Assembly (NCBI RefSeq): GCF_040807025.1
Contig: NC_090968.1
Location: 2,531,906-2,595,905, forward strand
Reading direction: 5' to 3'
Length of the DNA stretch: 64,000 nt
Source of the DNA: Struthio camelus
Taxonomy: Eukaryota; Chordata; Aves; Struthioniformes; Struthionidae
The notes beneath the pieces are model-generated. The model saw only the letters and a list, made by a program, of their open reading frames with translations, ran no database searches and was not told the DNA's origin. Shown here one piece after another: positions 33,301-48,800 of the stretch; position 1 is the stretch's first letter, and each line of letters starts with the position of its first letter. A program made the translations under genes and the position numbers.

Positions 33301-36300
33301 TCTTCTGCTCTGGCTTACAAACTGCAGTTAAAGAATTCAGTGACACAGAAGAACTCAGCAAATTTTTTTTGTCATAAAACAGCTCATTATGTTTAAGTGA
33401 CTTATTGCTTAAGCATAACACTTATGGTTTTCTCCACAAAACTATTACACAACAGACCAGTGGGCCAGTCTGGTAGTTGTGTGGATAGCACATCACACTG
33501 TCAGACAGGAGACCTGGGTTCCAGGCTAACCTTTAAGCTCTCAGATCGAACCGGCAAGGGTTGGTGGCGCCACGGAGGTGATGCTCCTAGCTCCTAGGGG
33601 CAGAGTGTATGCTGCATTGTTCACAAGTGCTCCTTAGAAGCTGGTATAGAGCAGCGTTGTGGTCTCAGGAGACTGTCAGCCCTCTTGGCTGCAGGGCTCT
33701 TGGCAGGATGTAGCTATGGTTTGAACATGGGGAAGAGAGAGGGGTTTGTTTTTAATTAAGAAAAAGCTTGCAGCCCAAAGCAACGGGATGGGAGATAAAT
33801 TCCATGACACACGCCTTAATTTGGACTACGCTATCTACCACTCTAGTGTGATGCCTGGGCACAACCCTCGTCCTGGGCTCTGCAAAGCATGACGAAGTTC
33901 CTACTGACATGCTGCAAGTGGAGAAGAGTTTGGTGTATTTCAGCAAGTCTCTCGAGAGAATCGAGGCCTTATCAGAATCGTCTCCAACTTAAGACGCCTA
34001 GATATTAAGAGATTTGCCAACTGCACATTAATTTCCACGGGACAGCCTACTGAATGGTGACAGCAGGCAAGCGATCTGATAGCAGCTGATGTACTGCTCA
34101 ACTGCTACGGCTGAGCACAAATCGCAAAGCGTTACAAGAAGAATATTAGTCCCACTGGTGTATTTGACTGTGCATCTTTTTGAACGTGGCAACTAACTCA
34201 TTGTATTTGCTTTTCAGCAATGAACAAGTTGAAACGATGAAGACTTCCGTGAAATGATTAAAGGGACATATTCAAATCAAATCGTAGCGAAAGAAGAAAT
34301 TGTCAACTTAAAGACGAGAACACGTAGACGGTTACGTGAGAAATTTAACTGAAATTGGACAGATCAGCAGCTGAAGGCTATTCCTACATTACCTCTCGTA
34401 TTCTGGGATACCAGATGTGCTCAGTGTGAAGCAGTTCTGTTGTTCCATTTGTAACTGTTATATCTTACAAAAAGAAAAAGACAAAACAGGGTTTTATTCC
34501 TCAGCCACTTTGCAATCATAAGGTCAAATTTCTTACAAAATAACTTTTCTGCTTAAGCTGTCTCCTGACCAATGAGCCTTGATTTACACAGAAAGAATCT
34601 GCAGTTCCATAAATCAAGCAATCACCTCTCCTGAATAACACGCTTACGTTTCCTAAGAGCTAACCGCTAATTTTACCCACTGTCCCAGAGAAGGGCAGGG
34701 GGGGAACCCTAACTTTCAGAAATAAAGGTCAGTTAGGGATTCTTTTCTCACTCCAATAAATGGGTGAATGGAGAATTACTCAATTGCATGCTAGGACTCA
34801 AGCACTCAAGCGTTTGTTGTTTGCCAATTTAGGTCATTCATTGACTGATGAATTGACTTGTGGTAACAACCCCACCTGACACCATTTGGAGGTTAAAAGG
34901 TTCAAGAGCAAGATGCTGTAAAGGTTCTTTCCAACACGCTGAAGTAGTGAAAAATTACTTTGCAATCAAAGGTTATCAGACAGTATCTTGTTTCAACAAG
35001 GTGTGTACTAGGGTACTGACACATTTTGGAGCACTGAAATGTCGACACGCCTCTAAGAGCTATAGCACACCATAGCACGCCTTTACATCTTGGGTACTGA
35101 AACCCATGTGCCGTTTCCCAGTAGCTAAATTTGACTTTCCTGATGGGAAAACGTGAATATTTAAAACTAAGTTTAAAAAAACAAAACAAAACAAAACAAA
35201 ACACAACAGGAAAACTAATTAGATGGTCGCAAGCGAATCAAGAGATTTATACGTACATAAACAATATAAATTTAATGTAAACATAATCATAAGAGAATCA
35301 AAACTCCATTCTGCACTCAACCTACAACCTGAATAACCACCCCCCCTTAAAAAGAAGTCTGCTAGAAAGGTTTCCACTTCAGTCTAAGCTAAACTAAAAG
35401 GAAAGGCAGCCTACCTGACCAGTTTTACTGTACATTTCTATTCTTAGTACGTGATTGTAAATAAAATTGAAAGCTTTTCAAGATGAAATTAGCAAAGTAA
35501 AAAAAGAAAGGGTTAAAATTAACATCCAAAGATTTCCAAAATCTGCTCTTCAAAGACTAGAGGTAGGAAGGAAACGGATAAAAAGGCTGATCTCGAGGTG
35601 ATGCTGAACAGAGCTCAAAATTACTACTGAGCTTGGAAGAACTCCATTGGACTGATTCGTTCCAAATATCTAACAGCAGCATTTTCTGAACCCTTCCGCC
35701 TTTCCCTACATTATTAACAAAACATGTCGGCTTTAATTAATAACAAATAATCAAAGCAAAAACTACCATCAGACCCTAACATCCACAGATTTTCCCCCCG
35801 CGGGGCCTTCAGTTTCCCTTAAGGCTCTCTAACAGTTTGTATCTTCAGCCTAAATCATTCATAAAACAAGTAGACGGGACATGGATGTGAAAGAATGAAA
35901 ATCAGAATTGCAGAAGAGCATTTTTAGAAGTCTTTCTCCTAAGCAAAGAGGCGCAAAGCTGAAACATTGCAAAAGGAGTTATGTTTTTCATATTTCCTGC
36001 TCATTGCTTTCAGTTTCCACATCAAAATGTTTGGCAGTTGCACTGTGTGTGATCTGGGTCATTTGCATTTGTCACGTAAAACTAGGCAAGCATAAATGAC
36101 AATTACCTGTATTATTACATTTCCACTTCTCCAAGGAGAGTATTGCTCTAGCAGGCGCTAAGAATGCAAAAGCACTCGCTTGAAACAAGGGTAACCTGGT
36201 GGAAAAGGAGAGAAGAGAAGTTGATATTTCTTGCCGTTACAGCATTGTCTCAGGATACCAACTGTACTTAGGTAGTTACCCATCCTCAGAACTATCCTTT

Positions 36301-39300
36301 ATCAGGTGGTTATTAACAACATGCAGTATGAACATTTCTCTTTGGGAGAGGAGAAAACACAACAACAACAACAAAAAAAACCCAGACACACAGAAATATT
36401 AAGACATCGCAGGACCAAAGGCATGAAGTTATCAACGCAATGCCTATAAGAGATAATTGACATGTGGGTACCAGACATTGACCCAACACATTTTTGACCT
36501 AGCATCAAAACAGAGCACGAGGATGAACATTTTGATGCAATTAACAGCCAGACTGCTGAACATGTGGCATTTATACAGTCCTGCCACATTAAAAGCCCTT
36601 TGATAAAGGTAAGCAGTCCGCATACTCAATACTTTCCAGTTGCATGACTTGAAGTACAGTCATTTTAAGAGTCATCTTTAAGTGTATGTGTAAATAACTA
36701 TTACATTGCTACGTGCTGATTAGACGTTCCAGGTCGCTGTCAACAATAAATACAAAAGCTGTAAGAATTTCAAGATGACATTCTTAGCGCTGGTGTTCAC
36801 GCTTCCCAAAAGGTTTTTAAAAACTAAAGAGCATTGGCCTATACCAACTATGTATTTACTGAAAAAACTGTAGCTTGCATAACATTACAAATATTCAGAT
36901 GTTACTTAACTGCAGAGGAGATGCACTTTGAACTATTTTGCAAATATTGTCATTAACGGATGGTAACACGATTCTCTTTAATAACCAACCTCAAACCATA
37001 GCGCATGGACCATTTAACGGCTCACGTGGCTCTACTTACCGCGCCAAGTTTATGGCTGTTTTACAGCCACCATGCAGCGCCTTAATGCCGGTACGAGCAA
37101 CGGTAAAGGAAAAAGAACCAACTGTAGCAGATTCAGATAAGGATCAGAAAAAGCACAAAGAGCAAAAGAAAAGCTGCACGGAAAGAACTCTTAACATGCT
37201 TAATACAAAGATGATCAAAACAGAAGCATGTTACTAACAGCGGTTGTAAAAAGTCACATGCAGGAAGTTAAAACAGCTGAATTAACAGCTGGAAAGGAGT
37301 TTGGGCCACGAGCAATCTGGAAAGCAGACCCACATATTACAAGTTTTGAAAGCTATGTCTGAACTGCAAACTTCATAAACGCCATCTGAGCGTACTTGAC
37401 TTGCATGCAGTTGACTTAAGTTTCTTCCGGGGGGGGGGGGGGGGGAAATCAATCAAAGCTTTATCTTTGGTGAAGAAACTGCGGCAACTACGAGTGAATG
37501 ATTCACCTTATTTGTCAAGGTTCACTAGGCAAACTGAGCAAGCTGGTGCCCATGGCAAAATATGCAATACCTGTAACAAGTTGTTACTCCTCTATCCCAC
37601 CTACACAGTACTCCGACCTCCTTTAAGGATTTTGTACATGTACATTGCAACAACATTCTCCAGTGATGAAGTCAGTTGCATGGAGACTTAACTCCAGGCG
37701 CAAGTTTGGTGTTGCACAGAATACCCTTTTAAAACCTTGCACAATCTTAAGTTTGGGGGTGTAACATGTGTAAGCTGCTATAGGCATTCAAACTCAGAAT
37801 TTTCCCTTTAAAAATAATATATCTATACAATGAGCATTAAAGACCTAAGACAGAACACACGTGATGAATCAACTTCCCCATACGTGATCCAAAAAAAAAA
37901 AATCACTAAACTCCTCCTGCCTCCCACATATGCATAACTTTTTCATGAGAAAAACTTAGATAAGTTACTTATTTGTCTTCAGGGGTATAAAATATAAAAT
38001 TGCAAAGTCCTAAGGGGAATGAATACCTAGGAAATCAGAAACTGCCATTCCCTGCAGTATTTTGAATGAGCCTTTAGATTAAGCGTTCAGAAAACATTCC
38101 TAGGAGTGAAAGATTTGGGTTGCTTGTTTGAAGGAACGGCTATTCAGATTCTCAAGTAAAACACCAATAATCTGATTTACATCTGATTTCCTCTTCTAGG
38201 TACGGCTTCAATAACCGTCTCTAAAGTTACGTCCAGAAAGCCTCATTGCACAATCTCCTCCCTCCCCCTTTGCCAGTCTATGCATAACTTCAGCAGTTAT
38301 GGTCAAGTCACACATTATTAATTGGGAGCATTTGCTGCTTTTTACAGAGCACTGGTATTTTCACTCCACCTTATTCATCTTTGCAGACCTAAACAATCCA
38401 CTTGGATAAAATTACATATAATACAGTCTTCTTCCGTCTTGCTTAGCTATCTGCTCAGCCTTACTACAATAAAGTTAATCCAAAGTATTTACCAAAAGGG
38501 CCAGCAGGGTCAAGATAAAACGTTCATCTGATTTTTTTTTTTTTTAATTGTAAAGAAGAAAAAAGAAACACCCCAAAACTCTCATTTATTAACTTATTGC
38601 TCAAAAATCAGCTAACCATGATCAGTATCTTCCCGGATAGACAGCTGCACTTGGAAACACATTTCACGAAATAGTTTTCCCGTTGCTAGGCCAGGCATTT
38701 GTCACTAGCTAAAAACAGGGTTACGAAGTACCATCTCATTTTTGGAACATGATTTTAATTTCATGTCCAGATTATTAAATTGTTTAATTTTGGCATCAGC
38801 CCATGTGAAGACAGAGCTCCTTGTGCAGTTAAAGGCATCTGGAACTGTCTTAATTATCTCAGCGTTTCACACAGATGTAGCAATGCTTACACAATGTAGT
38901 GATGGGCACATCAACAAACCTGAAACGTCTAAGAGTATATTAAAGCTCCATTCAATGGTCTCAGTCATACAAACTAGTGTGAATCCTCGCCAGTTCTTCT
39001 GGATTATTACCTAATCTAATAAATAGCTTGAATTCCTAAAATTAGTACGGGCACCAAATCGACCACAATAACTCCTCATTATTGAGCCAATTCCATCTTT
39101 AAGGACCTTCAAACCATGGAATTTGACCTTTTGAAACCATAGTGCCTTTATTTGTTGAAATACTTCTCAGTTGACGGGCTTGCCAATAAATACTTGAAGT
39201 CTCACTTACAGAACGTAGCTGCTATATCCCAGTCCCACCCTTGCATAAAACCAGAATCACATGTTAAAGTTACAAAACGTTCAGCCACTGAAGGTTTCTC

Positions 39301-39850
39301 CTTAAATACAAATTCACTGATTTTAAGGCCCAAACACAAATACCTCTTCAGTTTACAAACACGCCCTTCACCGTGCAAGTGGAAGCCACTGAAAAGGAAA
39401 AAAAGCATGAAGGAAGTGGGATTACACAGCAAGGACAGAGCCTTTCTAACTGATGGGACCACACCTGCTTTGGCAAGCGCCCAAATTTACTCTCTAGCAA
39501 GTAATAAAGACAAAGGTGCCCACGATTAGTTAGAAAAAAGGGGGGAAAAATCCAAAAGAAAACAGACTTTAGGTCTGTAAAGAGACACAGGTCTCACTCG
39601 AGAAGTTTAAAAAGTAAATTTTTTCTGATAAAGTTGAGGTAGAAGAACAAAATTGGTGGCCAAGGAAAACCAAATTTCCCTTTTAATTAATACTCAGCCA
39701 CAACTCTACACATCTCCACAGTTGGACGAATTTAAATGTCAGTAAGTCCAGCAAGGAGGCACTCAAACTAGAACAACACCCCATCTTCCAGTTCCTGCCA
39801 GGCTCAACAATCCCTCGATCCCCTATATAAAGCAAAAACAGAAGATTTAA

Positions 39851-39886
<36 letters not shown>

Positions 39887-42800
39887 AAAAATCCCTTCTC
39901 TTAAAGGGAACACAATCAGTCTGAAAATATCAAAAGGCACAACCGTTTCACTGCTCCTCTGCCTCCTTTCTGATGAGGTACATGAAAATTTATTACAGCT
40001 AAGGCAAGCTAGTCCATGAAGCACAAAGAGCAAATCAGGCAGAAAATATTATTATTAACTGCTGCTAGTCCCTACTAAAAGAAAATACAGTGTGTGTGTG
40101 TGTGGGGGGGGGGGGAGATTCTCTCTCTCAACAGTTTTAATTATTGTGTTTTGCCAGAGTGAACTTCTCACCAAAAACAGCAGAGCAATTTTACACATTT
40201 AGTAAACCTTAATAAAAAAAAAAAATAGGGGAAGATTTTTTGCAAAGAAAAAAGAGAAGAAAGCATGTTAGCGATGTGTGTCTACTCAAAGTAAAATAGT
40301 AACCAAAGATTCTGTCAGAAAACCAGAAGCATTGGGGAAAATTTGGAGATGAAAAGCTGATCTTTTACAACTATAAGTGATATATCATAGGCTCTGCCTT
40401 CTTCACCCTGTTGAGATAACCTTTCCACACACACAGATTTTGTTTCTTAGATAAATCTTCAAAAACGTGGGAGGCATTGGTCCATTTTGGATTGGAATTC
40501 CTAAGTTAAACTAAACGACCCATGCGTCATTCAAGTAGTTACATGAGGGCATGCTAGTAACGATATGCACTTTTCTTCTGGTATTATTTATCTTTCTCAG
40601 TTTATTCAAGAAGATGCAAAAATAACTCTGCGGGTTCTATCCATTCCTGGTTGTCACAGCGAGAGTCAACAGAAGTTTAAGTAAACATTACATTAAACAT
40701 CTCTCTGCAGTGTTTACTGCAGAACTGCCATTCTTAAAATGAGTTTTAACCTCACATTAATACAACTTACAATACACTTTTTACTGACATCAGATTATTA
40801 CAAGTATTACCAACCCCTAAATTCATGCCTGGCATCCTTCCAGGGAGACCAGACCAAAGGATACTTACAGGCATTCCCATAAGACTACACTAACATATAC
40901 GTTTTCTTCCCAAATCACTGAAGGATCCTTACCTGCCACTTGGGAGTTAGCTAACAAATAACAACAAGTACTTTGCTTGTATTGGCAAGGTAACGCTCAG
41001 AGACGCTAAATTCAGAGAATAAAAGTCACCCACATCCTTTTCTCAGTGTGTGTGCACGTGGTGGTGGTTTTTTCTGAGGGACAAGAAGTTCAAGGGTTCA
41101 GAAACAAGCTATGCAGATCACTCACTCAAGACCAACTACGTTTGAAGACATCAAAGCTGAAGGGTAACCCATCAGCTTTGACTACACTTACCTTGTGGCG
41201 TGACTCCAAAGACCCTACCACTTTAATTCAGCAAGCGCTCTACTAAAATAAAACAAGCGCACAATTTGCTTTGGGACAAATCCCAACAACTTAGATTTCT
41301 GCAAAAAAATAGTATCCTTCAAGAAACTAATGAAAATATCCTAAATAGTCTCCCTTTAAAAAGGCATATGATTTTTTTCTCCCCCCCCCGAAACACTTCT
41401 ATCTTCTCTATCCTCATGGTTTTCTCCTTCCTCTCCTTCCTTCCCCACCCGCCCCGGCTGTATTTTCTTTCCCTTGGAATGCCTTCTCTCATTTCAGACC
41501 CACCTTTTTTTGGAGAAGCTTTCCAAAAGCTTTCATTAACTGTCCTGTACTTGAACTGCTATCTCGTATTTCATGTTTTTCCTTTGGAAATAGGCTACTT
41601 CTTGGATCTCAGACTACATCCTGGAAATTCCAACATAGGCACAGCCCTATCATCACCTTTGCAACCAGTAGGAACAAGTTCTGGATCTCACCTGCACCCA
41701 AAAGTTGTTTGTAACAACGTAGTGATGCCCACACAGAAGAAAATGGTCCCAATCAACTGGCTGGTAGCCCACTGGTCAAATCCAACACACATGGCATCAG
41801 CAAGCAAAAAGGGCACTGCTATAGTTCCACTGAAACATGTTAAGTAATGCTGTGAACAGAAAAATGGTTTGTTAATACTTGAGCCAACATTTAAAAAAAC
41901 CTGTTTTATGACCATCCTTTCTTTTACACTTGATCTTTTTGCTCTTACGTTATCCGCCAGGTCTCTCATTTCCTGGCTCTAAACATTTCTTCTAGCATTT
42001 TACCTTCCTTGTTTAGCTAGCACTAGCTTGCTGCTAATGATCTCAATTTATGTAGGATAAACTAGGTTATTTACATAGCTACATGGCTACTGTTCTTGAT
42101 GACGGAGTATCTAGGTAACCGTGCTGAAAGCAGCTTCCAACTTAGAAAAGCAGATAAATAACTCCATTCATTTTCAGCCATGTGAAAGACCATTAGCTTA
42201 CAAATGAACTTAGAGCACACACAAACCAGGCCGCACATAAGTGCACGAGTACCAGAAACTAGCTACTCATTAATTCTTCTTCTATCCAAGTACAGTAAGT
42301 AAACAAACAACAGTCACCATATTCAACATCCAAGTAAAAATTTAATCCTTACAGAACTGTCTGCCCTTGACAAAAGGCAGGAATAAGAAGGATGCTTTGG
42401 AATTTATTTGTTTGAGGATCTCAACATACTTTACAGATATTAACAAATTCTCAGCATTCCTGTGGGATGGATTTTTATTACCATTCGAGAAAGAAAGAGA
42501 TGAAAAGAGCTGTTCCACTTCACATCAAGCGAGTGGCTGAGCTAGTAGTAGGATCCAGCTCCCTACTACAGTCCTTGTCACTGTAGAAAGCACATCGCGC
42601 TCCAAAAAGGGTACAGGACTTGCCCGCCCCACTTATCAGCACGCTTACTGGTAATGACTCCATGACAGCGCTATCGGGCTTGCAGAATTGACACAGCTAC
42701 AGTAGCAGCTTTAACATTCAAAGTGTCAGCACTAAACCATTCTCTCTTTCCATCTTTTAATTCCAGAGGTGGCATATGTCACCTTCTGAAGCTTACCACT

Positions 42801-45800
42801 TAGCATTTGTTCACTTAGTTAACTAAGCAGCAGCTTTAAAAACTAAGTGAATGCCACAAATGCACATGCCAGCAGGCAATAATATAGACCATCAGCAATA
42901 CAGTAACTTTGCCACGCGAACAACTTCAAAAGAAATTGCCTTATCGCTTTCTTCAAACGTTTGAGAGCGTGGGAAGACTAAAATCACCACATACGCAAGC
43001 GCACAACAAACTTTAAAAAGCATTGAGAAAACATAACATCTGTTTTGAAACATACCTGTAACCCCAAAAATATGCAGAGATACCAAGGAGGAACATCTTC
43101 AATAGTGTAAATCATGTCAGTTCTCTGCGCGTCTAAACTGCCGCTGCTGTCCAGTGTCTCTGCCAGAGAGCTCTGTCAAATTGGGGGGGGGGAAGGACAC
43201 AAAACACAACCGCAAGTTAACGTTGCATGAGAATAAAATGAACCGTCAGGCAGCTCCTCAGGCCTCCCAGAGCGGTGTATTGCTCTCAAGCAACATCAAT
43301 ATGTTATAGCTTTGGAAGCCTTTTACCTCCAAGAGGACGAACCATCCCCTGCTTGTTTATGCTAACACAACAATTGCTCGTTTATGATATAACCGATCTG
43401 TCAGCCAAATGGTGCCGTAAAAATGGGACCGTCACGACAGACTTGTTTATGCAAAAAAGAAAGAATTGGAACTAAGGAGAAGAGTCAACAATGACTATTT
43501 CAAAGTAAAACGGCTACCCTTGCATAAGGGACATAAATCACAGGCAAGGAAGTTCCTCATCACAGTAGTTGCTTCCCAGCTTAATTCTTACTCAATTTCG
43601 GTCTTGGTTAACCATTTTTAGCCACACAACTTATTATTTTTGCTTCCACCCTGAGCTAATCGTTGTAACTGAATACATGCCCAGCCAATTTATAATAGCC
43701 AAGTTAACTTCCTCCAAACCTACAGGAAATTTAAGACAGACCACATTCTGGCCTTCTTTACAGCTAAGTGGAATTGTTCTAACTGTCCTGTTTTCCAACG
43801 CCTGAGAACAATACACAATGCTCTGAAGACCTAATACCAACAACAAAAGCAGGAGGAAGTATCAGATTTTATCGTTTCAACTTAATCACCAAAAAAAAAG
43901 AAAAAACCCCTTATGTAACTACTGTTCCGACCTAATCCATGCCAGGACTAAACTCACGTGAAGTAGCCTTACACAAAGGCTGGGAATTTTGCCAGACTTG
44001 TGATTTTGCCTCAAATGGTCTTTATTCCTTCAAAATCACAACACATCCACAGATTATTCTTAGATGATTCTCTATTTGGTTTATCATCTACAAGGTCAGA
44101 GAAACCTACTGACCCATAGCATTTCCCTTTCACCTCCAGCTCCTGTTGAGAAAACAAATGCAACCGGCTACGCATGTTAATTCAAATTCAGGGAGCGTCA
44201 ATTACCACACAGAGCTGCAGAAAAGATCGAGGGGAAATACAGCCACGTTCACTTTTAAACGCTGTTAAAACACCCAGTATTTTGCTCACCAGGATTGGTT
44301 TAAATACAGTATAGCTCCAGAAGAGTTCAACAAGGGAAATTACTCATCGCACAACCCAGCTGGCCAAGTAGCAGCAGCAACGTTGCATTTTCATTGACCA
44401 AAAGAAAAAAAAAATTAAGGAAAAAAAAAAAAAAAACACGCACACAAACAAGACCCCTACCCCACTGACATAATTCACTTAAAGAGAAGGAACGTGAGCT
44501 TTAAAGCTTCACCTCACCCAGGAGGGGGAGCATTTAGCAGCAATAAACTTGTACGTGTTTTGTCTCCAGCTGGAATTTACTTAGCGCAAAACACGTGTAT
44601 CCTCATGTCAACGCACGTAAACGTAAAGCCAACCTAGGGCACAAGGTGGCTGACCCAGGAAGATAAACAGTAGGAGGGAGATGCAACAGCTGACGTAGTT
44701 ACGGAGAAACAGCAGGATATTTACGGTCCCTAGGGGCTTCCTCTAAGGACCTGTTCAGGAAAATAAAGATTCACCCCGAGAAGCTATTGCAACGCTTCCT
44801 GTTGTTATAAAGCAGCTTTGTTTAACTTCCTCCAGAGACTCTGTGTGTAAATATACACTGACACATAAGTGTATGTTTTATATATATATTTATGTGCATT
44901 TACACACAAAACCATATACATACTTATATAAGCTTGCCCTGCCCTCTATTTCAGTGCAACAGATGCACCACCTGAAAGCTTTGCTCACCAGCGGCACGGT
45001 TTGTTTATTCAATATTTTGACTAAAAGGCCATCGTTCACTTTCAGAAAGGCAGAGGTCTTAACGGAAGAGTAAGAACGGTTACAGCCTCTCCCTGTGAGG
45101 CAGGACTAGAGAAGTATCAGCTGCTGCGTTCCCCTTACGAACCACGTCGGCGCTGGCTTGCTGAAGCCACCCAGCTAGCGGCAGATTAAGCAGACCAAAC
45201 CATGGATAGCTCCCCACCCGACCGGAGCGGGGAAAGAAAAAACCCCTACCGCAACACGCACAGGCGCAACCTGTAATAATCCTTCCGAGGACCGAGGGAA
45301 GCGGGATTGTCAAAGTCCATGATGTTTCAGTGCCTGCCTAGAGATCGGAGAGGACGACCTGCTTCTACTGGAAAAGACTCGTCCAACAAGTTTTAGTCTT
45401 TTTTTCATTTGTGATCGCAGACAAACGTAGGCATAAATGTAAAGAGCCACAAAGACGGGGCTTAAGAAAAAGTCAACGGGCCCACTAATCCGAGGGATGT
45501 AGAAAGCTCTTTGGACGTGGATCAACAACTGCTAAATAACGTAAGCTTTCCTTTCGAAAGGGACGTTTCCAGGTCTTCTAACAAAAGAATTTCAAACTTC
45601 AAAGCCCAAGTGACATAGCAAAGTCTTTCTTACGCAGCACCTGGATCGCGGCAGCTGTTTAAAGCTTTGTGAACTAGCGGACTAGCGAGATGAGCACTGC
45701 TTGGGCCGATTTTACAATTACTACTTAGAACGCGGTGTAGTGATAACATGGATCCCCTTTCTATTTTAATCGTAGGCAGCTGCAGGTATGCTCTTCATCT

Positions 45801-48800
45801 CTTTCTCAACTAACGAGACACACAGTTTAGGTCAGCAGAAACACAGCTCTGCTCCTTGCAATAGCAAGGTTTTAGGATAAAAAACACGCAGGATATTCCT
45901 CCTTCCTTCCCAACGCCAGACTTATGCTCACGCGGCAGAAGCAGCTTTCAACGTTATCAAACCTCTAGCAGATAAGAGCTAAAGGGAGCTGACATAAGAG
46001 CCCAAGACTGAGCAGCGGAGAGTCTAGGAATTAGAGGTGAGGTCTGGCTACTCAGCTGATAAGTAGTCATCGGCCCTTTCACATCTCAAGCCTGTGCCTA
46101 CTAGTTTAATACTCTGACCGCGCACGGGTGCTTGCCAAGTGTCCCATAGCAATACGTTTTGGGGAACTGCCGAGAACGAACCGCAACTTTTTGAAAGAGA
46201 TCTTGATCAGAGACTAATTCATTTCTTAATTGGTCACAAGCGGGACAACACAAAAGTGAAAAGCACAGAATAAAGGTGGAGCAAAAATGATAGGAAACAA
46301 ACACGGAGGAAGCAAAACGCCAACAGTCCAAGAAGACGGTTCCGTTATAAAGCGGGAGTGGAAAGGACCAAGAGGAGACTGATGAACTGCAAGGAACCAG
46401 TAAGAAGCCTTTAGAGAAATAAAGAACTGATGACGCATTCAAATTAATTTGATTAAGCAATAAGCAATGCACTTACCGTTTATTTTGTAGGGATGCAGCG
46501 CTACGCTTATTTATCATGTGGGTAAACAGCTTATTGTTTGAGATAATTATTGCAAGACAATGTAAGCACTAGGCATCCTCCAGCAATTAATTACATTTCA
46601 GTTCTCTTTGTTAAACACTTTTATTCAAGGTCTTCCACTTGCTTTTTTGGTGAACGATATCTTAAGAGGAAGGAAGGCAAGAATAATCACGCTTCATGCA
46701 CGCGCTGTTATTTTAAGTGAAAAAAACAGAGGTTTGGCTAGATTGGCAGAAATACTAGCCTCAAATACTACCTTAATACCTGAGACTGCTAATTGCTAAA
46801 GCCCCTCTTTTCACTATTCATTCATTTTAAGACACAGCAAAGGTTTAACTCAAGCAGACTTAGTTGATTAAAAGCTCACTGTCTCTTTAAGGCAAGTTAT
46901 CATCCATCATTCACAGTTCTGATCACATACAGCAAGTGGAAAGGAGAAAAGCATACGTTTGGAAAAAAACAGGCCATGAAGACATGCTTTAATGTCTCGA
47001 GATCGCCAATCTAAGTAAGTTGCACAATTTCATCCCAACAACTTTTGCTCACGGCTTTTATCAGATGTCTCTTTCTATGCTAGTCTGAGCATGGCCCAGT
47101 ATCAGCCGCCAGGCATACCAGCAGGTCAGCGGTTGGGCAAATTTGCCCATTAAAATATTAGCATTATCCAAACGGTAGTAGAGACGTATCCAAGACAAAC
47201 CTCTACATACAGACCATCTGCAAGAAGGGAAAGTCTAGATCAGACGCACACTGCAGCGTTTATAACGTCCTTCTGAAGTGTAACGCTACAAGATCTCCAC
47301 CAGAATTACCCGTTTGAGCTACATTTTAAATCTGAAATTCAGGAGTGAGTTTTTAAGGTTCCGCATTTGAAAACCTTAACTACATCCTTTGATATCATCC
47401 TGGCTCTAGTACAGCTCAAATAAACAAATGTAATGACGCCCTTACTTGAATCTAAGAGTGGGGTTTCTTTGGTTCAATTGGTGCATTTGAAACACTCTGC
47501 TGAATTGAGGCAATTCTGAGACAACATCACCACTAATCAGTAATAAACATCACAGAAAAGGCTGCATTTCAAGTGTATTGTAATCCTATTCCTTACTCTA
47601 AATAAAAGGTCAGAGTCACACCTTCTCTGTTTGCAAGATAATTATTAAACCAGGCTGAAGAATGATGGAATACTGAGGAGAAAAAAGCTTAAAAGTCGAA
47701 ACCAAACCAGTCTCACTGTAGACCTCACAGGGTCTTTCTGAACAGCTAGGAGATAACCATTGCTACCTTATGAAAAAACGTCCCAGGGTTTTTATTAACC
47801 ACCCGAACTTCACTCACAAAGCTGTCAAAAAATAAGCAGCAGCCCCCTACTTGGAAAAAGGATGAGAAAATTAAGTACATGATGTTGGAGCTTGGAAAAG
47901 ACTGGTTGCACCGGGGATGACCCTTCTTCAGAAGGTGCTCAACACCACCAGCTTATTTGCCTAAAAACAAAAAAAGAGTTAACGACTGAAGAACAGAGCA
48001 GAAGAATCTCATTAGGGAAATAGTGTAAAAGGCCAGCTGAAATGAAGAAATACCAAAAACTGCACATTATGAATTCAGATGGTAGGTCAAAGTGCATAAA
48101 CTGTTCCTCATGTTTGCTGAGTCACCGTCCAAGTTCTGTAATCACATGTGCAGCCAGAGGAGTCATGAAGGCAGAACTGCCCAGAACCTGATGTGAACCT
48201 GCAAGTCAGCAGGTTTGATTAGAGAAAGGAAATCACAGTCAAGTAAAACTAGCGTGAACAAACGCCAATACTGAAAAAGCAAGAATGAGTTCTGACATGG
48301 AACGGAACTACTACATACCTTTTCTGCTATGCCATTTTCTGTAGTATAGATCGCCATCAACTCTGTGTCTTCCGTATCCTGATCACCACTGGATGTTGCT
48401 CCACCATTTATCACGACCTTAAACACACACACAATAGTAAAATAAACATCTTCTCTGCAACCACACCTGATGTCAAGTACAAGAGGAGGAAAAAAAAAAA
48501 TCCACGGATAACATCTGCCTCTTACATTTTAGAAAGTTTTTACATTTTGTTAGAGAAGATAACAAACATGGCAAGCAATCATATCTAGACCAAGTCTAGG
48601 AATGCCACAAAAAAAACTTGAAAGATCACAAACAGCTCCTTCAAGACTGGACAGCGTCTACTGGAGCTGGAGAGAACCAGCAGCAGACTGATCGGAACAG
48701 TTCTTAAGAGGCAGGTACCTACAATGGAATGATATAACTGAAAATCTAAAAAAGCAGAACAAGAAAAGAAGTTTTGTTTGCTGTTGCCTACTACTCCTCT

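Noticed and set aside
33464..33535. A functional tRNA-Asp gene
   Set aside because: No 5'/3' acceptor-stem pairing, an altered B box and no T-rich Pol III terminator right after the tRNA-like part. It fits a SINE head better.
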